Notes: a model not told the origin generated them from the letters alone. 64,000 bases of DNA from Puteibacter caeruleilacunae (GCA_005217565.1 SJCO01000014.1:172958-236957), one strand, 5' to 3'. Counted from the stretch's first letter, positions 1 to 10,473 are shown. Numbers and translations are program-made.

Positions 1-165
1 CGATTTATGTATTTTGATTTATTAAGACTGGAATAAACAGTCTGTATGGTATGCCTCAATATGATGGGTAGGTTAAGGTGTTAGAAAACTGCGTGTTGGT
101 TGGCCTCCTGAAAGAAGTAACCGCAATAAATCAATTACATTTTTCAGGCAGCCGAGTCTTTTTTG

Positions 166-217
166 CTTCGTTTTTGGGGCAAGCCAAAAATGAAGGCCCG
201 TCCGGCAGGACAAGGCC
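166..217. repeat. Tandem inverted repeats downstream of the PL6 gene
   Basis: Two adjacent hairpins are visible. The first has a 12-bp stem (166-177 with 184-195, one G-T wobble) and loop GGCAAG. The second pairs GGCC (195-198) with GGCC (214-217) around GTCC-GGCA-GGAC. They lie just past the stop of the minus-strand PL6 gene, so they could end its transcript, or be a dispersed REP-like element. The core of the second hairpin resembles the hairpin at 14816-14852. Bases 1-165 show no convincing gene. Confidence 0.5.
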
Positions 218-225
218 GCAACGCA

Positions 226-1707
226 TTAGTATGAACACCCCACATCTTCCTTATTCAAAGGAACATTAACCATCTCATCAGCAGAATTAAGTTCAAAACA
301 GCCGGAATCGCGCTGTGAATCTCTTTTACGACCAAAGATATCGTAATCAACGTTGAAATCCCTTTTGATAAATGTCTTATAATTGGCCTGATTAAAAGGC
401 ATGGCCACTGACTTATCCTGAAAAGTTGAATTTGCTACCGGAACCTGCAATTCCCCCCTCTTTGTAAGCTTTAGTTTTGTTGCAACAACTCCATCAGTAA
501 CACTTTTTTTGTTGGCGAAGTAGTTTGAAACAAACACCGACTGAAGCTCTTTTTTTGTATTCATAAAGTCAGGCGTTTTGTCGAAAATATTATTGTAAAA
601 GACAATGTTCTTTGGCAACTCAAATCTGTTTCTAGTACCATAACCACCTAGGAAGTTAATGTTATACGGACTGTAATTATCGATTACTGTATTGTGGAAG
701 ATATAAATATCCTGTGTCATAGGGAAGTGGCGAGGATATAATCCCAGTTTAATACGCTCGGGATCTTCAGGAGAAGCCACACCAAAAGAGAAAACACCCG
801 ATTCCTTCGCATTGATTTTGTAGAAATAATTGTTGAAAATGTAATGATCACGACCACGAATACCTATACCATGACAACGCTTGGTTCCATTACCGATAAA
901 AAAGTTCCCTTCAACAATACTACCACGTCCTTGTCGCAGACTGAAACCTCCGGCACAATTTCGGAAAGTATTATTGCGAATATAGTTTCTAGAACTCTTT
1001 ATAGAGATGATTTCACTCTCTCCATCGCAGTTTTCAAAAAGGTTCTCCTCAATGGTAACGTAAGCATGATTCAATGTCATAGAACCATGACCAACACGCA
1101 TGGCAGACCCACCATTACGATGAAGAGGAGGACGCGCAAAGAAGTTGCGGTAAACATGATGATAGCTACCTTCTTTTTTAGGAATATCCATATTGATATA
1201 AGATGCGCCAGTGGTTTTGCCAATAAAATCGCAGTGATGCACTTCAGTAAACTGTCCTTCAAGTTTAATGCTTACACCATCTACATCTGCAGTATTTAAA
1301 AATTTCAACTTGCTATAGCTATTGTATTTTCCTTTATCGCGAATCAAATCCTCAGCTTTCTTTCTTTGTATATTTGAGAACTCAATTCCCGATAAGTGAA
1401 TGTAGTCTCCAAAGATGTCAATGTGGCAATCTCCACTAAAAACAACCTTGCCAGGAGTAATTGCTCTGATCATTAATGGATGATTTTTTGAGGCTTGATT
1501 GTTAACTGCAAACTTGACATTTTTATATTCACCATCCTGTAGATTAATAATGCCACCTTGTTTCATTTGAGTCAATACAGTGTATAACTCTTTGGCCGAA
1601 TTTACAGTAATCTGTTCTTTGTTTTTCTTCGTTTTCTCCAGTGCCAAAACACTGTTTCCTGTTAGTAAAATCATCAGGAAGAGATACCAGGTTATTCGTA
1701 ATTTCAT
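226..1707 (-). CDS. PL6 family polysaccharide lyase (chondroitinase B/alginate lyase-like)
   Basis: Secreted 493-residue protein with a signal peptide (about residues 1-23) and a right-handed beta-helix of the PL6 family, which cleaves uronic-acid polysaccharides by beta-elimination. Residues E230, E232, K237 and R258 have exactly the spacing of the calcium ligands E243 and E245, the base K250 and the acid R271 of chondroitinase B, so the active site looks intact. Typical PL6 strings are present: SEIISIKSS, FSLRQG and VEGNFF. PL6 includes both chondroitinase B and alginate lyases; the two sulfatases nearby favour a sulfated uronate substrate, but this is inference. It is transcribed away from the GH3 gene across a 418-bp divergent region. 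Family is secure; substrate is open. Confidence 0.9.
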   Translation of the reverse strand: MKLRITWYLFLMILLTGNSVLALEKTKKNKEQITVNSAKELYTVLTQMKQGGIINLQDGEYKNVKFAVNNQASKNHPLMIRAITPGKVVFSGDCHIDIFGDYIHLSGIEFSNIQRKKAEDLIRDKGKYNSYSKLKFLNTADVDGVSIKLEGQFTEVHHCDFIGKTTGASYINMDIPKKEGSYHHVYRNFFARPPLHRNGGSAMRVGHGSMTLNHAYVTIEENLFENCDGESEIISIKSSRNYIRNNTFRNCAGGFSLRQGRGSIVEGNFFIGNGTKRCHGIGIRGRDHYIFNNYFYKINAKESGVFSFGVASPEDPERIKLGLYPRHFPMTQDIYIFHNTVIDNYSPYNINFLGGYGTRNRFELPKNIVFYNNIFDKTPDFMNTKKELQSVFVSNYFANKKSVTDGVVATKLKLTKRGELQVPVANSTFQDKSVAMPFNQANYKTFIKRDFNVDYDIFGRKRDSQRDSGCFELNSADEMVNVPLNKEDVGCSY

Positions 1708-2125
1708 ATTAGCTTTTTATTAGATTTAAAACTTAGGTCAAAGGTAATTTGCTCTCAACATAAGCGCTTTTGAGAATGTTTGAAATCATGTAATAAATGA
1801 TTCTTCTATAAAAAGTAAAAATAAGTGTTGTTGTCAGTTATTCAGAATGTTAGCTCTTGTGATGTACAATTATCCAGTAATTCCATATGATATTCCTTGT
1901 GTGTGAACATATTGTCTGAATTCATGAATAAATAGTGAGAGTATATCGTTGCTGTTATGTCTAATTTTATAGTGTTAACAAGATATATCAAATGATGCTA
2001 TGTTTTTCTGATTACAAGAATCGGTTTCTGAAGGATGAAAGCTGGGAATAAAGATCGAAGTATTCGTAACAAGGAAGCGTTGTCAGAAAATCTTAAATCA
2101 AATAATCAAAATATCTTTCAAAAAG
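1708..2125. other. Divergent intergenic region between PL6 and GH3 genes
   Basis: No gene is visible. This AT-rich stretch must hold the promoters of both divergent genes and is a reasonable place for binding by the AraC-type output domain of the hybrid regulator at 10575-14759. No clear operator repeat could be identified by eye. Confidence 0.4.
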
Positions 2126-4969
2126 ATGATGAAGAAAATTACCGTTTTAGCACTATGTTTTTTGTTGCTCGCAACAAATTATGGATTCAAGAAAATTGAA
2201 GGAAAAAGAATTTACAAGAAGGGATGGATTGACCTAAACAAAAATGGGAAGAAAGATCCTTACGAAGATCCATCTGTGGCAATAGAGGATCGAATAACTA
2301 ACCTCATTTCCCTGATGAATATCGAGGAGAAAACTTGTCAGATGGTAACCTTGTATGGTTATGGTAGAGTACTTCGCGATGATCTACCCAACGAAGGATG
2401 GAAAGAAGCATTGTGGAAAGATGGTTTGGGAGCAATGGATGAACATTTGAATGGATTTCAAGGATGGGGGAAACCACCAATGGATAATCCAAATTGTTGG
2501 CCTGCGTCGAATCATGCAAAAGCAATGAATGAGGTTCAGCGATTCTTCATAGAGAATACACGTTTAGGAATACCTGTTGATTTCACTAACGAAGGAATAC
2601 GAGGAATTGAAAACTATATGGCTACCAATTTTCCTACACAGCTAGCCATTGGCCAGACTTGGAACCGTGATTTGGTGAATAAGATTGGTGACATAACAGG
2701 AAAAGAGGCTCGGATTTTGGGATATACCAACGTTTATGCACCAATCCTTGATGTAGGTAGAGACCAGCGATGGGGACGTATGGAGGAAGTATATGGTGAA
2801 TCTCCATATTTGGTAGCTGAGCTTGGTGTTGCCATGACTAAAGGATTGCAGAAAGATAATCAGGTGGCAGCAACAGCAAAACATTTCGCTATTTATGCCA
2901 ACAACAAAGGAGCCCGTGAAGGACTCTCACGTGTGGATCCTCAGGTAGCTCCACGCGAGACAGAAAACATCCATCTTTATCCTTTTAAGCGAGTGATTCG
3001 TGAGGCCGGATTGAAAGGAGTGATGAGCTCATATAACGATTATGACGGTGTACCAATCCAAAGCAGTCCGTATTACCTGCAAGACAAACTTCGCAAAGAG
3101 TATGGATTTAAAGGATATGTAGTTTCGGATAGTGATGCAGTAATTTACCTGTACAATAAACACAAAACAGCAAAGGATTATAAAGAAGCCGTACGCCAGT
3201 CGGTAATAGCAGGATTAAATGTGCGATGCACGTTCCGCTCGCCAGATAGTTTTGTAGAGCCTTTAAGAGAACTAATTGCTGAAGGAAGTATTTCTGAAGA
3301 TATCATTAATGACAGAGTGAGAGATGTATTGCGAGTGAAGTTTGAAATCGGTCTGTTCGATCATCCTTACATTGAAAATCCTGCGGAGGCTGATGAGGTG
3401 GTAGATTGTGATGCACATCATGAAGTAGCATTACAGGCATCACGCGAGTCTATTGTGTTGTTGAAGAATGAGAAACAACTATTACCCCTGAAAAAAGATA
3501 AAATTAAGCGAATTGCAGTATGCGGACCAAATGCTGATGATGCAGCATATGCACTTACACATTACGGTCCGTTGGCTGGAAAAGTATATACTGTTTTAGG
3601 CGGATTGAAAGAGAGAGTGGGCAATGATGTAGAAATTGTTTACACGAAAGGATGTGAGTTGGTTGATGCAAACTGGCCTGACAGTGAAATTCTACCAGTA
3701 GAAATGAATGCTGATGAGCGTGCAGAGATTGAGAAAGCTGTAGCACAGGCTAAACAGTCGGACGTTGCAGTTGTTGTTGTTGGAGGTTCTCAACGTACCT
3801 GCGGAGAGAACAAATCACGCTCATCTTTAAATCTACCAGGCTATCAGCTTGATTTGGTAAAAGCAGTACAAGCTACAGGCACACCAACAGTGGTTGTTGT
3901 AATAAGCGGTAGACCATTATCTATTAACTGGACTTCAGCCTATGTTCCTGCCATTGTTCAGTCGTTTTACCCTGGTGCTTACGGTGGTTTAGCCATTGCT
4001 GATGTGCTTTTAGGAGACTATAATCCAGGAGGAAAGCTTACTGTGACTGTTCCTAAAACAACCGGTCAATTGCCATTTAATTTCCCAGTTAAGCAGAATG
4101 CTCAAATTGATGCAATGGGTGTAGGCGGACTAAAAGGGAAGCGTGCTCGTGTAAACGGAGCCCTTTATCCTTTCGGATATGGATTGAGTTATACCACATT
4201 TAAATATACTGATCTGCAGATCTCTCCTCGTTATGCCAAGCAAGGAGAATCGATTACCGTTAGCTGTAAGGTGAAAAATACTGGTGACGTTGCAGGTGAT
4301 GAGGTGGTTCAATTATACTATAATGATGTAGTGAGTTCGGTGACGACATACGAGAAGAACCTGAGAGGCTTTGAGCGTATCACGTTAAATGCTGGCGAAG
4401 AGAAGCAGGTGAGTTTTACAGTAACACCTGATGATCTATCACTTTTGAATGTTGACATGAAGCGTGTTGTTGAAGATGGTGAATTTACAATTATGGTTGG
4501 TGCATCATCGGAAGATATTCGCTTAAAGTCTTCTTGTTTTGTAGGTATCGATGAGGAGTCACAAAAGAACAATGACAGTCAGTTTATCACTGTTACCGAT
4601 AATCAGAATGATGCAGCTTTAATGGTTGATGGGAAAAAATCGACTGCATGGGAGACGTTGAAGCAGGGGATGACTGTAAATCTTGAGTTGAATTCTGATG
4701 AAATTACTAATGAGGTGTCTATTGCATGGGCTAATGGAGAAAAGCAGTCATGCGACTTTGAGATTTTGCTTTCAGGAGGTGGCGGTCAGTATGTGACTGT
4801 TTATGAGGGTAAAAGTTCAGGAAAGACAGCTGATGCTGAAGTGTATAAGTTTGGAGGATTCCCGGCTACTGATCTTCAGGTGAAGATTAAGATTAACCAT
4901 GGATCAGATCCAATGGGAATCTCAGAAATAAAAGTGAAGACGTGGAAAGGGAAAAAGGTTGAACGGTAG
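2126..4969 (+). CDS. GH3 family beta-glycosidase with C-terminal sugar-binding-like domain
   Basis: Secreted 947-residue glycoside hydrolase family 3 enzyme, expected to remove terminal beta-linked sugars from oligosaccharides. After a signal peptide there is an EF-hand-like acidic stretch (DLNKNGKKDPYEDP, about residues 32-46). The GH3 barrel follows with KHFAIY near residue 251 and the nucleophile Asp335 in VVSDSDA, then the alpha/beta sandwich (VVVVGGSQRTCGENKSR) and a fibronectin III-like domain (about 700-810). Residues about 830-947 look like a discoidin/F5-8 type C (CBM32-like) beta-sandwich, extra to the usual GH3 length. It is first in a plus-strand run of enzymes. Two ATGs open the frame (2126, 2129). 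Sugar specificity cannot be read from sequence. Confidence 0.93.
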   Translation: MMKKITVLALCFLLLATNYGFKKIEGKRIYKKGWIDLNKNGKKDPYEDPSVAIEDRITNLISLMNIEEKTCQMVTLYGYGRVLRDDLPNEGWKEALWKDGLGAMDEHLNGFQGWGKPPMDNPNCWPASNHAKAMNEVQRFFIENTRLGIPVDFTNEGIRGIENYMATNFPTQLAIGQTWNRDLVNKIGDITGKEARILGYTNVYAPILDVGRDQRWGRMEEVYGESPYLVAELGVAMTKGLQKDNQVAATAKHFAIYANNKGAREGLSRVDPQVAPRETENIHLYPFKRVIREAGLKGVMSSYNDYDGVPIQSSPYYLQDKLRKEYGFKGYVVSDSDAVIYLYNKHKTAKDYKEAVRQSVIAGLNVRCTFRSPDSFVEPLRELIAEGSISEDIINDRVRDVLRVKFEIGLFDHPYIENPAEADEVVDCDAHHEVALQASRESIVLLKNEKQLLPLKKDKIKRIAVCGPNADDAAYALTHYGPLAGKVYTVLGGLKERVGNDVEIVYTKGCELVDANWPDSEILPVEMNADERAEIEKAVAQAKQSDVAVVVVGGSQRTCGENKSRSSLNLPGYQLDLVKAVQATGTPTVVVVISGRPLSINWTSAYVPAIVQSFYPGAYGGLAIADVLLGDYNPGGKLTVTVPKTTGQLPFNFPVKQNAQIDAMGVGGLKGKRARVNGALYPFGYGLSYTTFKYTDLQISPRYAKQGESITVSCKVKNTGDVAGDEVVQLYYNDVVSSVTTYEKNLRGFERITLNAGEEKQVSFTVTPDDLSLLNVDMKRVVEDGEFTIMVGASSEDIRLKSSCFVGIDEESQKNNDSQFITVTDNQNDAALMVDGKKSTAWETLKQGMTVNLELNSDEITNEVSIAWANGEKQSCDFEILLSGGGGQYVTVYEGKSSGKTADAEVYKFGGFPATDLQVKIKINHGSDPMGISEIKVKTWKGKKVER

Positions 4970-4982
4970 AAAGGTGAAACGG
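4957..4982. repeat. Short GGTTGAACGG-type direct repeats
   Basis: GGTTGAACGG at 4957-4966 and GGTGAAACGG at 4973-4982 straddle the stop of the GH3 gene. The same decamer (GGTTAAACGG) occurs twice at 48392-48401 and 48415-48424. These may be remnants of a low-complexity dispersed repeat. The purine-rich spacer that follows to about 5080 is unlikely to be translated. Confidence 0.4.
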
Positions 4983-5083
4983 TGTGCGATGGGGAGAGGA
5001 AAAAAGGAAACCGGAGGACAGGAAACCAGGTGCTAAGCACGCTAGTAGGTGTAAGCAAAAAGGAAATTAATAATCTTCAAGAG

Positions 5084-6790
5084 ATGAAGCAAGTAATAAA
5101 TATTGTGGTGGCAGGTTCGTTACTAGCGGGATGCCAGACCGGAAATAAGCAGAAGGAAGTTGAAGCAGAGAAGCCTAATGTGCTTTTCATTATGAGTGAC
5201 GATTTGAACGATTGGATAGGCTGTCTCGGTGGACATCCACAAGCGAAAACGCCTCATATTGATCGGTTGGCACAACGTGGAATTGTGTTTACCAATGCGC
5301 AATGTGCGGCACCATTATGTGGCCCCTCGCGATCGGCAATTATGACTGGTATGCAACCGTATAACAGCGGACTGTACAATAATTCAAATGCGCATATCGA
5401 AACGCGCAAAGAGTTAGTTACCATGCCACAATATTTCCGCAATGCCGGGTATTATGTCGCCGGTGCTGGTAAACTGTTTCATTCTCGAGGAGCCTATGTG
5501 CAATCGTTATTTGATGAGTATGGCAAAGAAGGACCAGGCGTTAGTGGCGGACCGTTTCTTCCTGGGGAAATTAATTCCGACCTACAGAATCCAACGCATA
5601 CCGTTGATCGGGGTGAAGGCAAGTTAAAAGCGGTATTGCCGCTAAATGGCATGCCCAACGACCGTCCGTATAACAAGTATAATACCTTCGACTGGGGCCC
5701 GGTTGATGTGACAGATGATGAAATGGTTGATGGTGTCACCACCAACTATGTTGTCAATCAGCTAAAGCAAAAGCATGATAAACCGTTTTTTATTGCGGCA
5801 GGCTTTTTCCGTCCTCACCAGCCATTGTTTGCACCTCGCAAATATCATGATCTGTACCCGGTAGATTCAATGATTCTACCTAAAGTATTGGAGAATGACC
5901 TGGATGATGTATCTCAAACAGCCAAGGAGTTTGGGCGATTAGCAGCCACCTCTGGTACTCATAAAACGGTATTGGAAAACGGACAATGGAAGAGTGCTGT
6001 GTCATCATACCTTGCGTGTGTAAGTTTTGTTGATGCTCAAATAGGAAGAATACTAAATACGTTAGATAATAGTGAATATGCCGAGAATACCATTGTTGTC
6101 TTTATGGGTGACAATGGTTGGCATTTAGGAGAGAAAGAACACTGGGGAAAGTGGACCGGCTGGGAGCAGTCGTCACGCGTACCTTTGATCATCGTTCCTC
6201 CTAAGTCGGGCAAGTACTCAAAGAAGAACGCTACAACCAGTGCTATGGTTAGTCTGATTGATCTGTTTCCTACATTGATTGAAATGACAGGATTAAATCC
6301 TGCAGAACATCTTGATGGAACGAGCCTGGTTCCGTTGCTTAAAACGTCAGCAGAAGCACAGGCAAGAGCAAGAGTAGAAGCAAAAGCACAGGATCATATC
6401 GTAACCACTTTCGGTTATGGAAACAATACCGTAATTACGCCAAAGTGGCATTACATCCATTATTTCGATGGATCAGAAGAGTTGTATAATCTTTCAACCG
6501 ATCGTTCCGAATGGCACAACTTAATTAGTAAGCAGGAGTATCGAGCCACTGCTGATTCATTAAAGGCATTTATGCCAGCCTATCCTGAAGTCAAGCATTT
6601 TGTACGATGGAAGAATTGGAAAGCAGTAATTACAAAAGATTCAGAGAAAGTGGAGTTGTATGATATTACTTCTCGTTCAGGAATCATGGATAAGGTTAAT
6701 GTTGCAAACGATAATAAAGATGTACTCTTATCTATTGAAGAATATCTTGAAAATTACAATGTAGAGGACAAATATCTGATAATAAAATAA
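5084..6790 (+). CDS. Sulfatase, iduronate-2-sulfatase-like lipoprotein
   Basis: Type I (formylglycine-dependent) sulfatase of 568 residues that hydrolyses sulfate esters on glycans. The first metal-binding Asp pair is in FIMSDDLND and the catalytic motif CGPSR has Cys79 as the residue to be oxidised to formylglycine. The wording around it (DDLNDWIGCLGGHP) is characteristic of the iduronate-2-sulfatase-like branch. The frame extends upstream to 4982, but I chose ATG 5084: it starts a lipoprotein signal peptide with lipobox SLLAGC (Cys17), while the upstream residues are lysine/arginine-rich and overlap a repeat. It should be exported and lipid-anchored. The enzyme needs an anaerobic or aerobic sulfatase-maturating enzyme, not seen here. 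Confident in family, not in substrate. Confidence 0.9.
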   Translation: MKQVINIVVAGSLLAGCQTGNKQKEVEAEKPNVLFIMSDDLNDWIGCLGGHPQAKTPHIDRLAQRGIVFTNAQCAAPLCGPSRSAIMTGMQPYNSGLYNNSNAHIETRKELVTMPQYFRNAGYYVAGAGKLFHSRGAYVQSLFDEYGKEGPGVSGGPFLPGEINSDLQNPTHTVDRGEGKLKAVLPLNGMPNDRPYNKYNTFDWGPVDVTDDEMVDGVTTNYVVNQLKQKHDKPFFIAAGFFRPHQPLFAPRKYHDLYPVDSMILPKVLENDLDDVSQTAKEFGRLAATSGTHKTVLENGQWKSAVSSYLACVSFVDAQIGRILNTLDNSEYAENTIVVFMGDNGWHLGEKEHWGKWTGWEQSSRVPLIIVPPKSGKYSKKNATTSAMVSLIDLFPTLIEMTGLNPAEHLDGTSLVPLLKTSAEAQARARVEAKAQDHIVTTFGYGNNTVITPKWHYIHYFDGSEELYNLSTDRSEWHNLISKQEYRATADSLKAFMPAYPEVKHFVRWKNWKAVITKDSEKVELYDITSRSGIMDKVNVANDNKDVLLSIEEYLENYNVEDKYLIIK

Positions 6791-6908
6791 CCATAACAGA
6801 GCGTTTAGGCATAGGGTATATCGTTAAATGCTACATATACTAGTGGATGTACTTTCGGGGCAATCAGCTATGCTAACTAAACGATCAAATATAAACCTAT
6901 AAACGATC

Positions 6909-8564
6909 ATGACTATAATAAAAAGCAGACGAGACTTTATTAAGACTATGGGCTTTAGTGTGGCTGTTTCTGCAATTCCAGGCTCGCTTTTCAGCAAAGA
7001 GCGATTTCTTTCAGGAGATCCATCCAAACGAAAGAATAATGGTCGCAATATTGTAGTGATTCTTTGCGATCAGCTACGTCCTGATTTTTTGCCAATGTAT
7101 GGATGTGATGCCATTAAAACACCAAACCTTGATCGCTTGCAATCAATGGGGACGGTCTTTAAGCATGCCATTACCGCCTCTACAGTCTGCGGTCCGGCGC
7201 GTGCATCAATGATGACTGGGACCTATCTAAGCAATCATGGTGTTTGGGCTAATGATATACCATTTAGAGATGGAATGGATTATATGCCAATGCGAATGAA
7301 TGAAATGGGATATCAGACAGCTGCTTTTGGTAAATTACATCACAAACCAGCGCTCGACTTAAAAGGATTTCAGCATGCCAGTCTGATGGAAGAAGGTCGC
7401 CTAAAAGAAAAGGAACCTTACCTGAAATGGCTTCAACAGAAGTACCCTAATGCTAAGTCGGTGTTTAACTTCGATCGTAAGAACCTTGTGTTTGATTATG
7501 AGGAAGAGGATTACTACGAACATTGGATCGCTTCAGAAACAATCGACTGGCTATCACATCATCGCAGAGCTGATCAACCATTCATGGCATGGGTGTCATT
7601 TCAGGGGCCTCACACTCCTTATGATCCACCAAAGGAGGTAAAAGGATGTGTGGATGCTGATAAATTACCAAAGCGCATAAAAGGACTAGATGAAGAGAAT
7701 CAGGTGTTGAAATATCGAGGTGTATATTACAAGCCACCTATGGAAGAGATGGACAAGATACGTGTTGCTTATGCCGAAATGATTGTCGCCATTGATAAGC
7801 AGATAGGGCGTATTTTAAACCACCTCGATGAGCATGGTTTAACCGACAATACAACGTTTATCTTTTCTTCAGATCATGGCGATTTGTTAGGAGATCATGG
7901 CTTAAACACCAAAGGCCCATATCCATATCAAGGTCAGTTAGGTGTTCCTTTACTTATAGCCAATCATCCGAAGGTGCAATCAGGTGCTCAATCAAATAGT
8001 CTGACCGGAAATATCGATATCCCAGGAACTGTTCTGGATATTGCCGGGGCAGATCATTCAATCGGACTGTCGCGGTCATTGGTTGATCTGGCTCAGGAGA
8101 CTCCAAAGCATCCTCGTAAGGTTAACTTCTCGGAGTATTGCGATTCGGTAAAAACAGTAGAAGATGAGAAATATCGATACTGTTACTATCCGCTTTTAGG
8201 GTACGGTCATCTGTTCGATAAGCAAAATGATCCTAAAGAATTAAAGAACTTGAGTGGAATGCCTGAGTATAGTGAGATTGAACAAAAGTTCCTGAAGAAT
8301 TTGATTGATTTCCGCATTGCAGCCACCGATGTACATATCGAAGGTAAAGACCTGGTACCAGGAGTACAGGATGAATTAAAACAGTTCAATCCTGAATTCA
8401 TCAGAGAAATGAAACTAGCTGGTCCTCTTTATGATGATATGCGTAAGAAACTTAAATTAAACGGATTGAAATATGACTATAATGAGGCGTTTAAGGGACG
8501 GAAGATCCTAAATCCTTATAAGCATATGACGTCGGATATTTATACAACAACCAAACTGGATTAA
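6909..8564 (+). CDS. Sulfatase with Tat-like signal
   Basis: Second type I sulfatase, 551 residues. The N-terminus carries a twin-arginine pattern (SRRDFIK, residues 6-12) and a short hydrophobic stretch, which suggests export by Tat, although many Bacteroidota sulfatases carry similar signals. The active-site motif is CGPAR with Cys94, in context TVCGPARASMMTG; the metal-binding ILCDQLRPD lies upstream and SSDHGDLLGDHG carries the later metal ligands. It is only distantly similar to the 5084-6790 sulfatase, so the two probably attack different sulfate positions. It is followed after 10 bp by the 8575 gene, consistent with one operon. Confidence 0.9.
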   Translation: MTIIKSRRDFIKTMGFSVAVSAIPGSLFSKERFLSGDPSKRKNNGRNIVVILCDQLRPDFLPMYGCDAIKTPNLDRLQSMGTVFKHAITASTVCGPARASMMTGTYLSNHGVWANDIPFRDGMDYMPMRMNEMGYQTAAFGKLHHKPALDLKGFQHASLMEEGRLKEKEPYLKWLQQKYPNAKSVFNFDRKNLVFDYEEEDYYEHWIASETIDWLSHHRRADQPFMAWVSFQGPHTPYDPPKEVKGCVDADKLPKRIKGLDEENQVLKYRGVYYKPPMEEMDKIRVAYAEMIVAIDKQIGRILNHLDEHGLTDNTTFIFSSDHGDLLGDHGLNTKGPYPYQGQLGVPLLIANHPKVQSGAQSNSLTGNIDIPGTVLDIAGADHSIGLSRSLVDLAQETPKHPRKVNFSEYCDSVKTVEDEKYRYCYYPLLGYGHLFDKQNDPKELKNLSGMPEYSEIEQKFLKNLIDFRIAATDVHIEGKDLVPGVQDELKQFNPEFIREMKLAGPLYDDMRKKLKLNGLKYDYNEAFKGRKILNPYKHMTSDIYTTTKLD

Positions 8565-8574
8565 TATCAGAACT

Positions 8575-10473
8575 ATGGTAAAAAAGACGATGAGTTTTAT
8601 GTTTGTATTGCTGATGATGATTTCATTCAGCAGCTTTGCAAATCAACCTAAGAAAACAAAAAAGCTAACACTTACTGAGGATGTTGCTAACGATCCTTAC
8701 TTTAAATTGCTAAAAGAGTGGTGCGATGGCATGTTGAAGTATCAAATCACACAGCCGATGGGCGAGGGACTTGAAGGAGGATTAATGTGTCCTGATTGCT
8801 CAAGGATTCACGGACGCTGTTTTGATGCAGTGTATCCATTAATGTGTATGGCTGATCTTACAGGAGATGCTAAGTATCTTGAAGGAGCAAAGAAGTTGCA
8901 AGATTGGGCTAAGCATGTGTTGCGTGAAGATGGTAGCTGGGGAAATGATCCTATTATCACCACCTGGAATTACACAACTACTTTTTCGGTGATTGCATTG
9001 GGTGAAGCCATCTACTATCATGGACACGTACTTGATGAAGCGACATTGAAAGATTGGAACATGCAATTAGATCGTGCAGCTCAATGGGTGTATGATCATC
9101 TTCATTTCCAAGGAAAGCCAGTGATTAACTATCCTGTCTCAGCAGCTGGAGCATTGGCTGTTGCTGGTCGTACGTTAGACAACGACAAATACCTGGCGAG
9201 AGCAAAAGAGTTGGCTCACGAGGCCATTACTTATTTTACCGAGGAAAACTACCTGTTGTATGGCGAAGGAAAGCCTTACCGTGGAATTACAGCCCATGGT
9301 TGTCGCCCAATTGATGTAGGATATAATATCGAGGAGAGTATTCCAAACTTATTGATCTATGCTGAAATTGCTCATGATGAAAAGGTAAAAGACATTGCTG
9401 TTAAAGCATTGAAAAGTCATTTAGAATTTATGGTGCCTGATGGTGCATGGGACAATAGTTGGGGATCGAGAAACTATAAGTGGACCTACTGGGGGAGTCG
9501 TACCTCCGATGGTTGTCAGGTTGGTTATGGTGTTCTTGGAGATGAGGATCCTATGTTTGCTGAGGCTTCGTTGCGTAACCTGGAGTTGCTACAGCAGTGC
9601 ACTCACGATGGTTTGCTATATGGAGGACCTCACTATGTTGCACACGATATGCTGCCATGTATTCATCATACTTTCTGTCACGCTAAAGCTTGCGCTGCAG
9701 TGCTAGACGCAGGACAGCTAGCTCCTAAAAAGCGTGTTAAACTACCTCGCGAATTGGCATCAGGAGTGAAAGAATATAATGAAATCGGGACTTACCTTGC
9801 AGCTAAAGGTCCTTGGAGAAGTACGTTTACAAGAAACGACTGGGTAACTGGTGAGTACTATGTTGCGAATGCCAGTGGTGGTGCCTTAACGCTGTTGTGG
9901 CACGAAAAAGTAGGACCTGTATTGGCATCGTGTTTAATTGGAGTAACCAATCGAGAGCCTACCAACATTCAGATGAATTTTGATGAATATCAAACATCTC
10001 CAACTCCACGTATCGAGATGGTTATTGATGGTGAAACCTATTATAGTGTGAAGGATTTTGATGCCAAGGTGACTTACAATGATGAGCAAGAATCATTAGC
10101 AGTTACAGTAAAAGGTCAGTTGGTTGATAAGGAACAAAACAAACCAGCTACAGGCGATGTAGGGTATACCTTTACCTATCTTTTTAAAGATAATACCGTT
10201 AACGTTAATTGTAAACTTGATGCTAAAAGTCAACTAAAAGATATTCGTTATTTCTTACCAGTAGTTTCAGTGAATACTGAGAAAATAAAACTTAACGGTA
10301 AGGTGTTTGAAGTGAACAAAGAAAAGGGCAAATTGAAAGTCGTAAGTTCTGTAAACGGAGGACTTTATAAAGATCAAGAGCGAGTATTTAATACCGAGCC
10401 AGGTTTTGAGATTGTTCCTTTGGTGTATAATCTTGAATCGGGTGAATTAAATTTAGATATATCAGTTGAGTAG
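8575..10473 (+). CDS. Secreted protein with predicted (alpha/alpha)6-type toroid, probable polysaccharide-degrading enzyme
   Basis: 632-residue secreted protein with a signal peptide ending near residue 23. The first 380 residues are helix-rich with repeated aromatic and histidine strings (WGNDPIITTWNYTT, RPIDVGYNIEES, CIHHTFCHAKA), a layout typical of alpha/alpha toroid lyases and unsaturated glycuronyl hydrolases. The remaining part (about 400-632) is beta-rich, as in lyases with a C-terminal beta-sheet domain. I cannot assign a CAZy family from sequence alone. Its place behind two sulfatases and near PL6 suggests a lyase or hydrolase of the same glycan. The cysteine pair in MCPDCSRIHGRC is unusual for an exported enzyme and could bind metal or form disulfides. 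Confidence 0.75.
   Translation: MVKKTMSFMFVLLMMISFSSFANQPKKTKKLTLTEDVANDPYFKLLKEWCDGMLKYQITQPMGEGLEGGLMCPDCSRIHGRCFDAVYPLMCMADLTGDAKYLEGAKKLQDWAKHVLREDGSWGNDPIITTWNYTTTFSVIALGEAIYYHGHVLDEATLKDWNMQLDRAAQWVYDHLHFQGKPVINYPVSAAGALAVAGRTLDNDKYLARAKELAHEAITYFTEENYLLYGEGKPYRGITAHGCRPIDVGYNIEESIPNLLIYAEIAHDEKVKDIAVKALKSHLEFMVPDGAWDNSWGSRNYKWTYWGSRTSDGCQVGYGVLGDEDPMFAEASLRNLELLQQCTHDGLLYGGPHYVAHDMLPCIHHTFCHAKACAAVLDAGQLAPKKRVKLPRELASGVKEYNEIGTYLAAKGPWRSTFTRNDWVTGEYYVANASGGALTLLWHEKVGPVLASCLIGVTNREPTNIQMNFDEYQTSPTPRIEMVIDGETYYSVKDFDAKVTYNDEQESLAVTVKGQLVDKEQNKPATGDVGYTFTYLFKDNTVNVNCKLDAKSQLKDIRYFLPVVSVNTEKIKLNGKVFEVNKEKGKLKVVSSVNGGLYKDQERVFNTEPGFEIVPLVYNLESGELNLDISVE

Noticed and set aside
78..269. 63-codon plus-strand frame at the window start
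   Set aside because: It runs through the tandem hairpins at 166-217 and into the antisense of the PL6 3' end, with no supporting motif.
844..1299. Open frame on the plus strand inside the PL6 gene
   Set aside because: It is antisense to well-conserved PL6 catalytic-core sequence and its translation is low-complexity.
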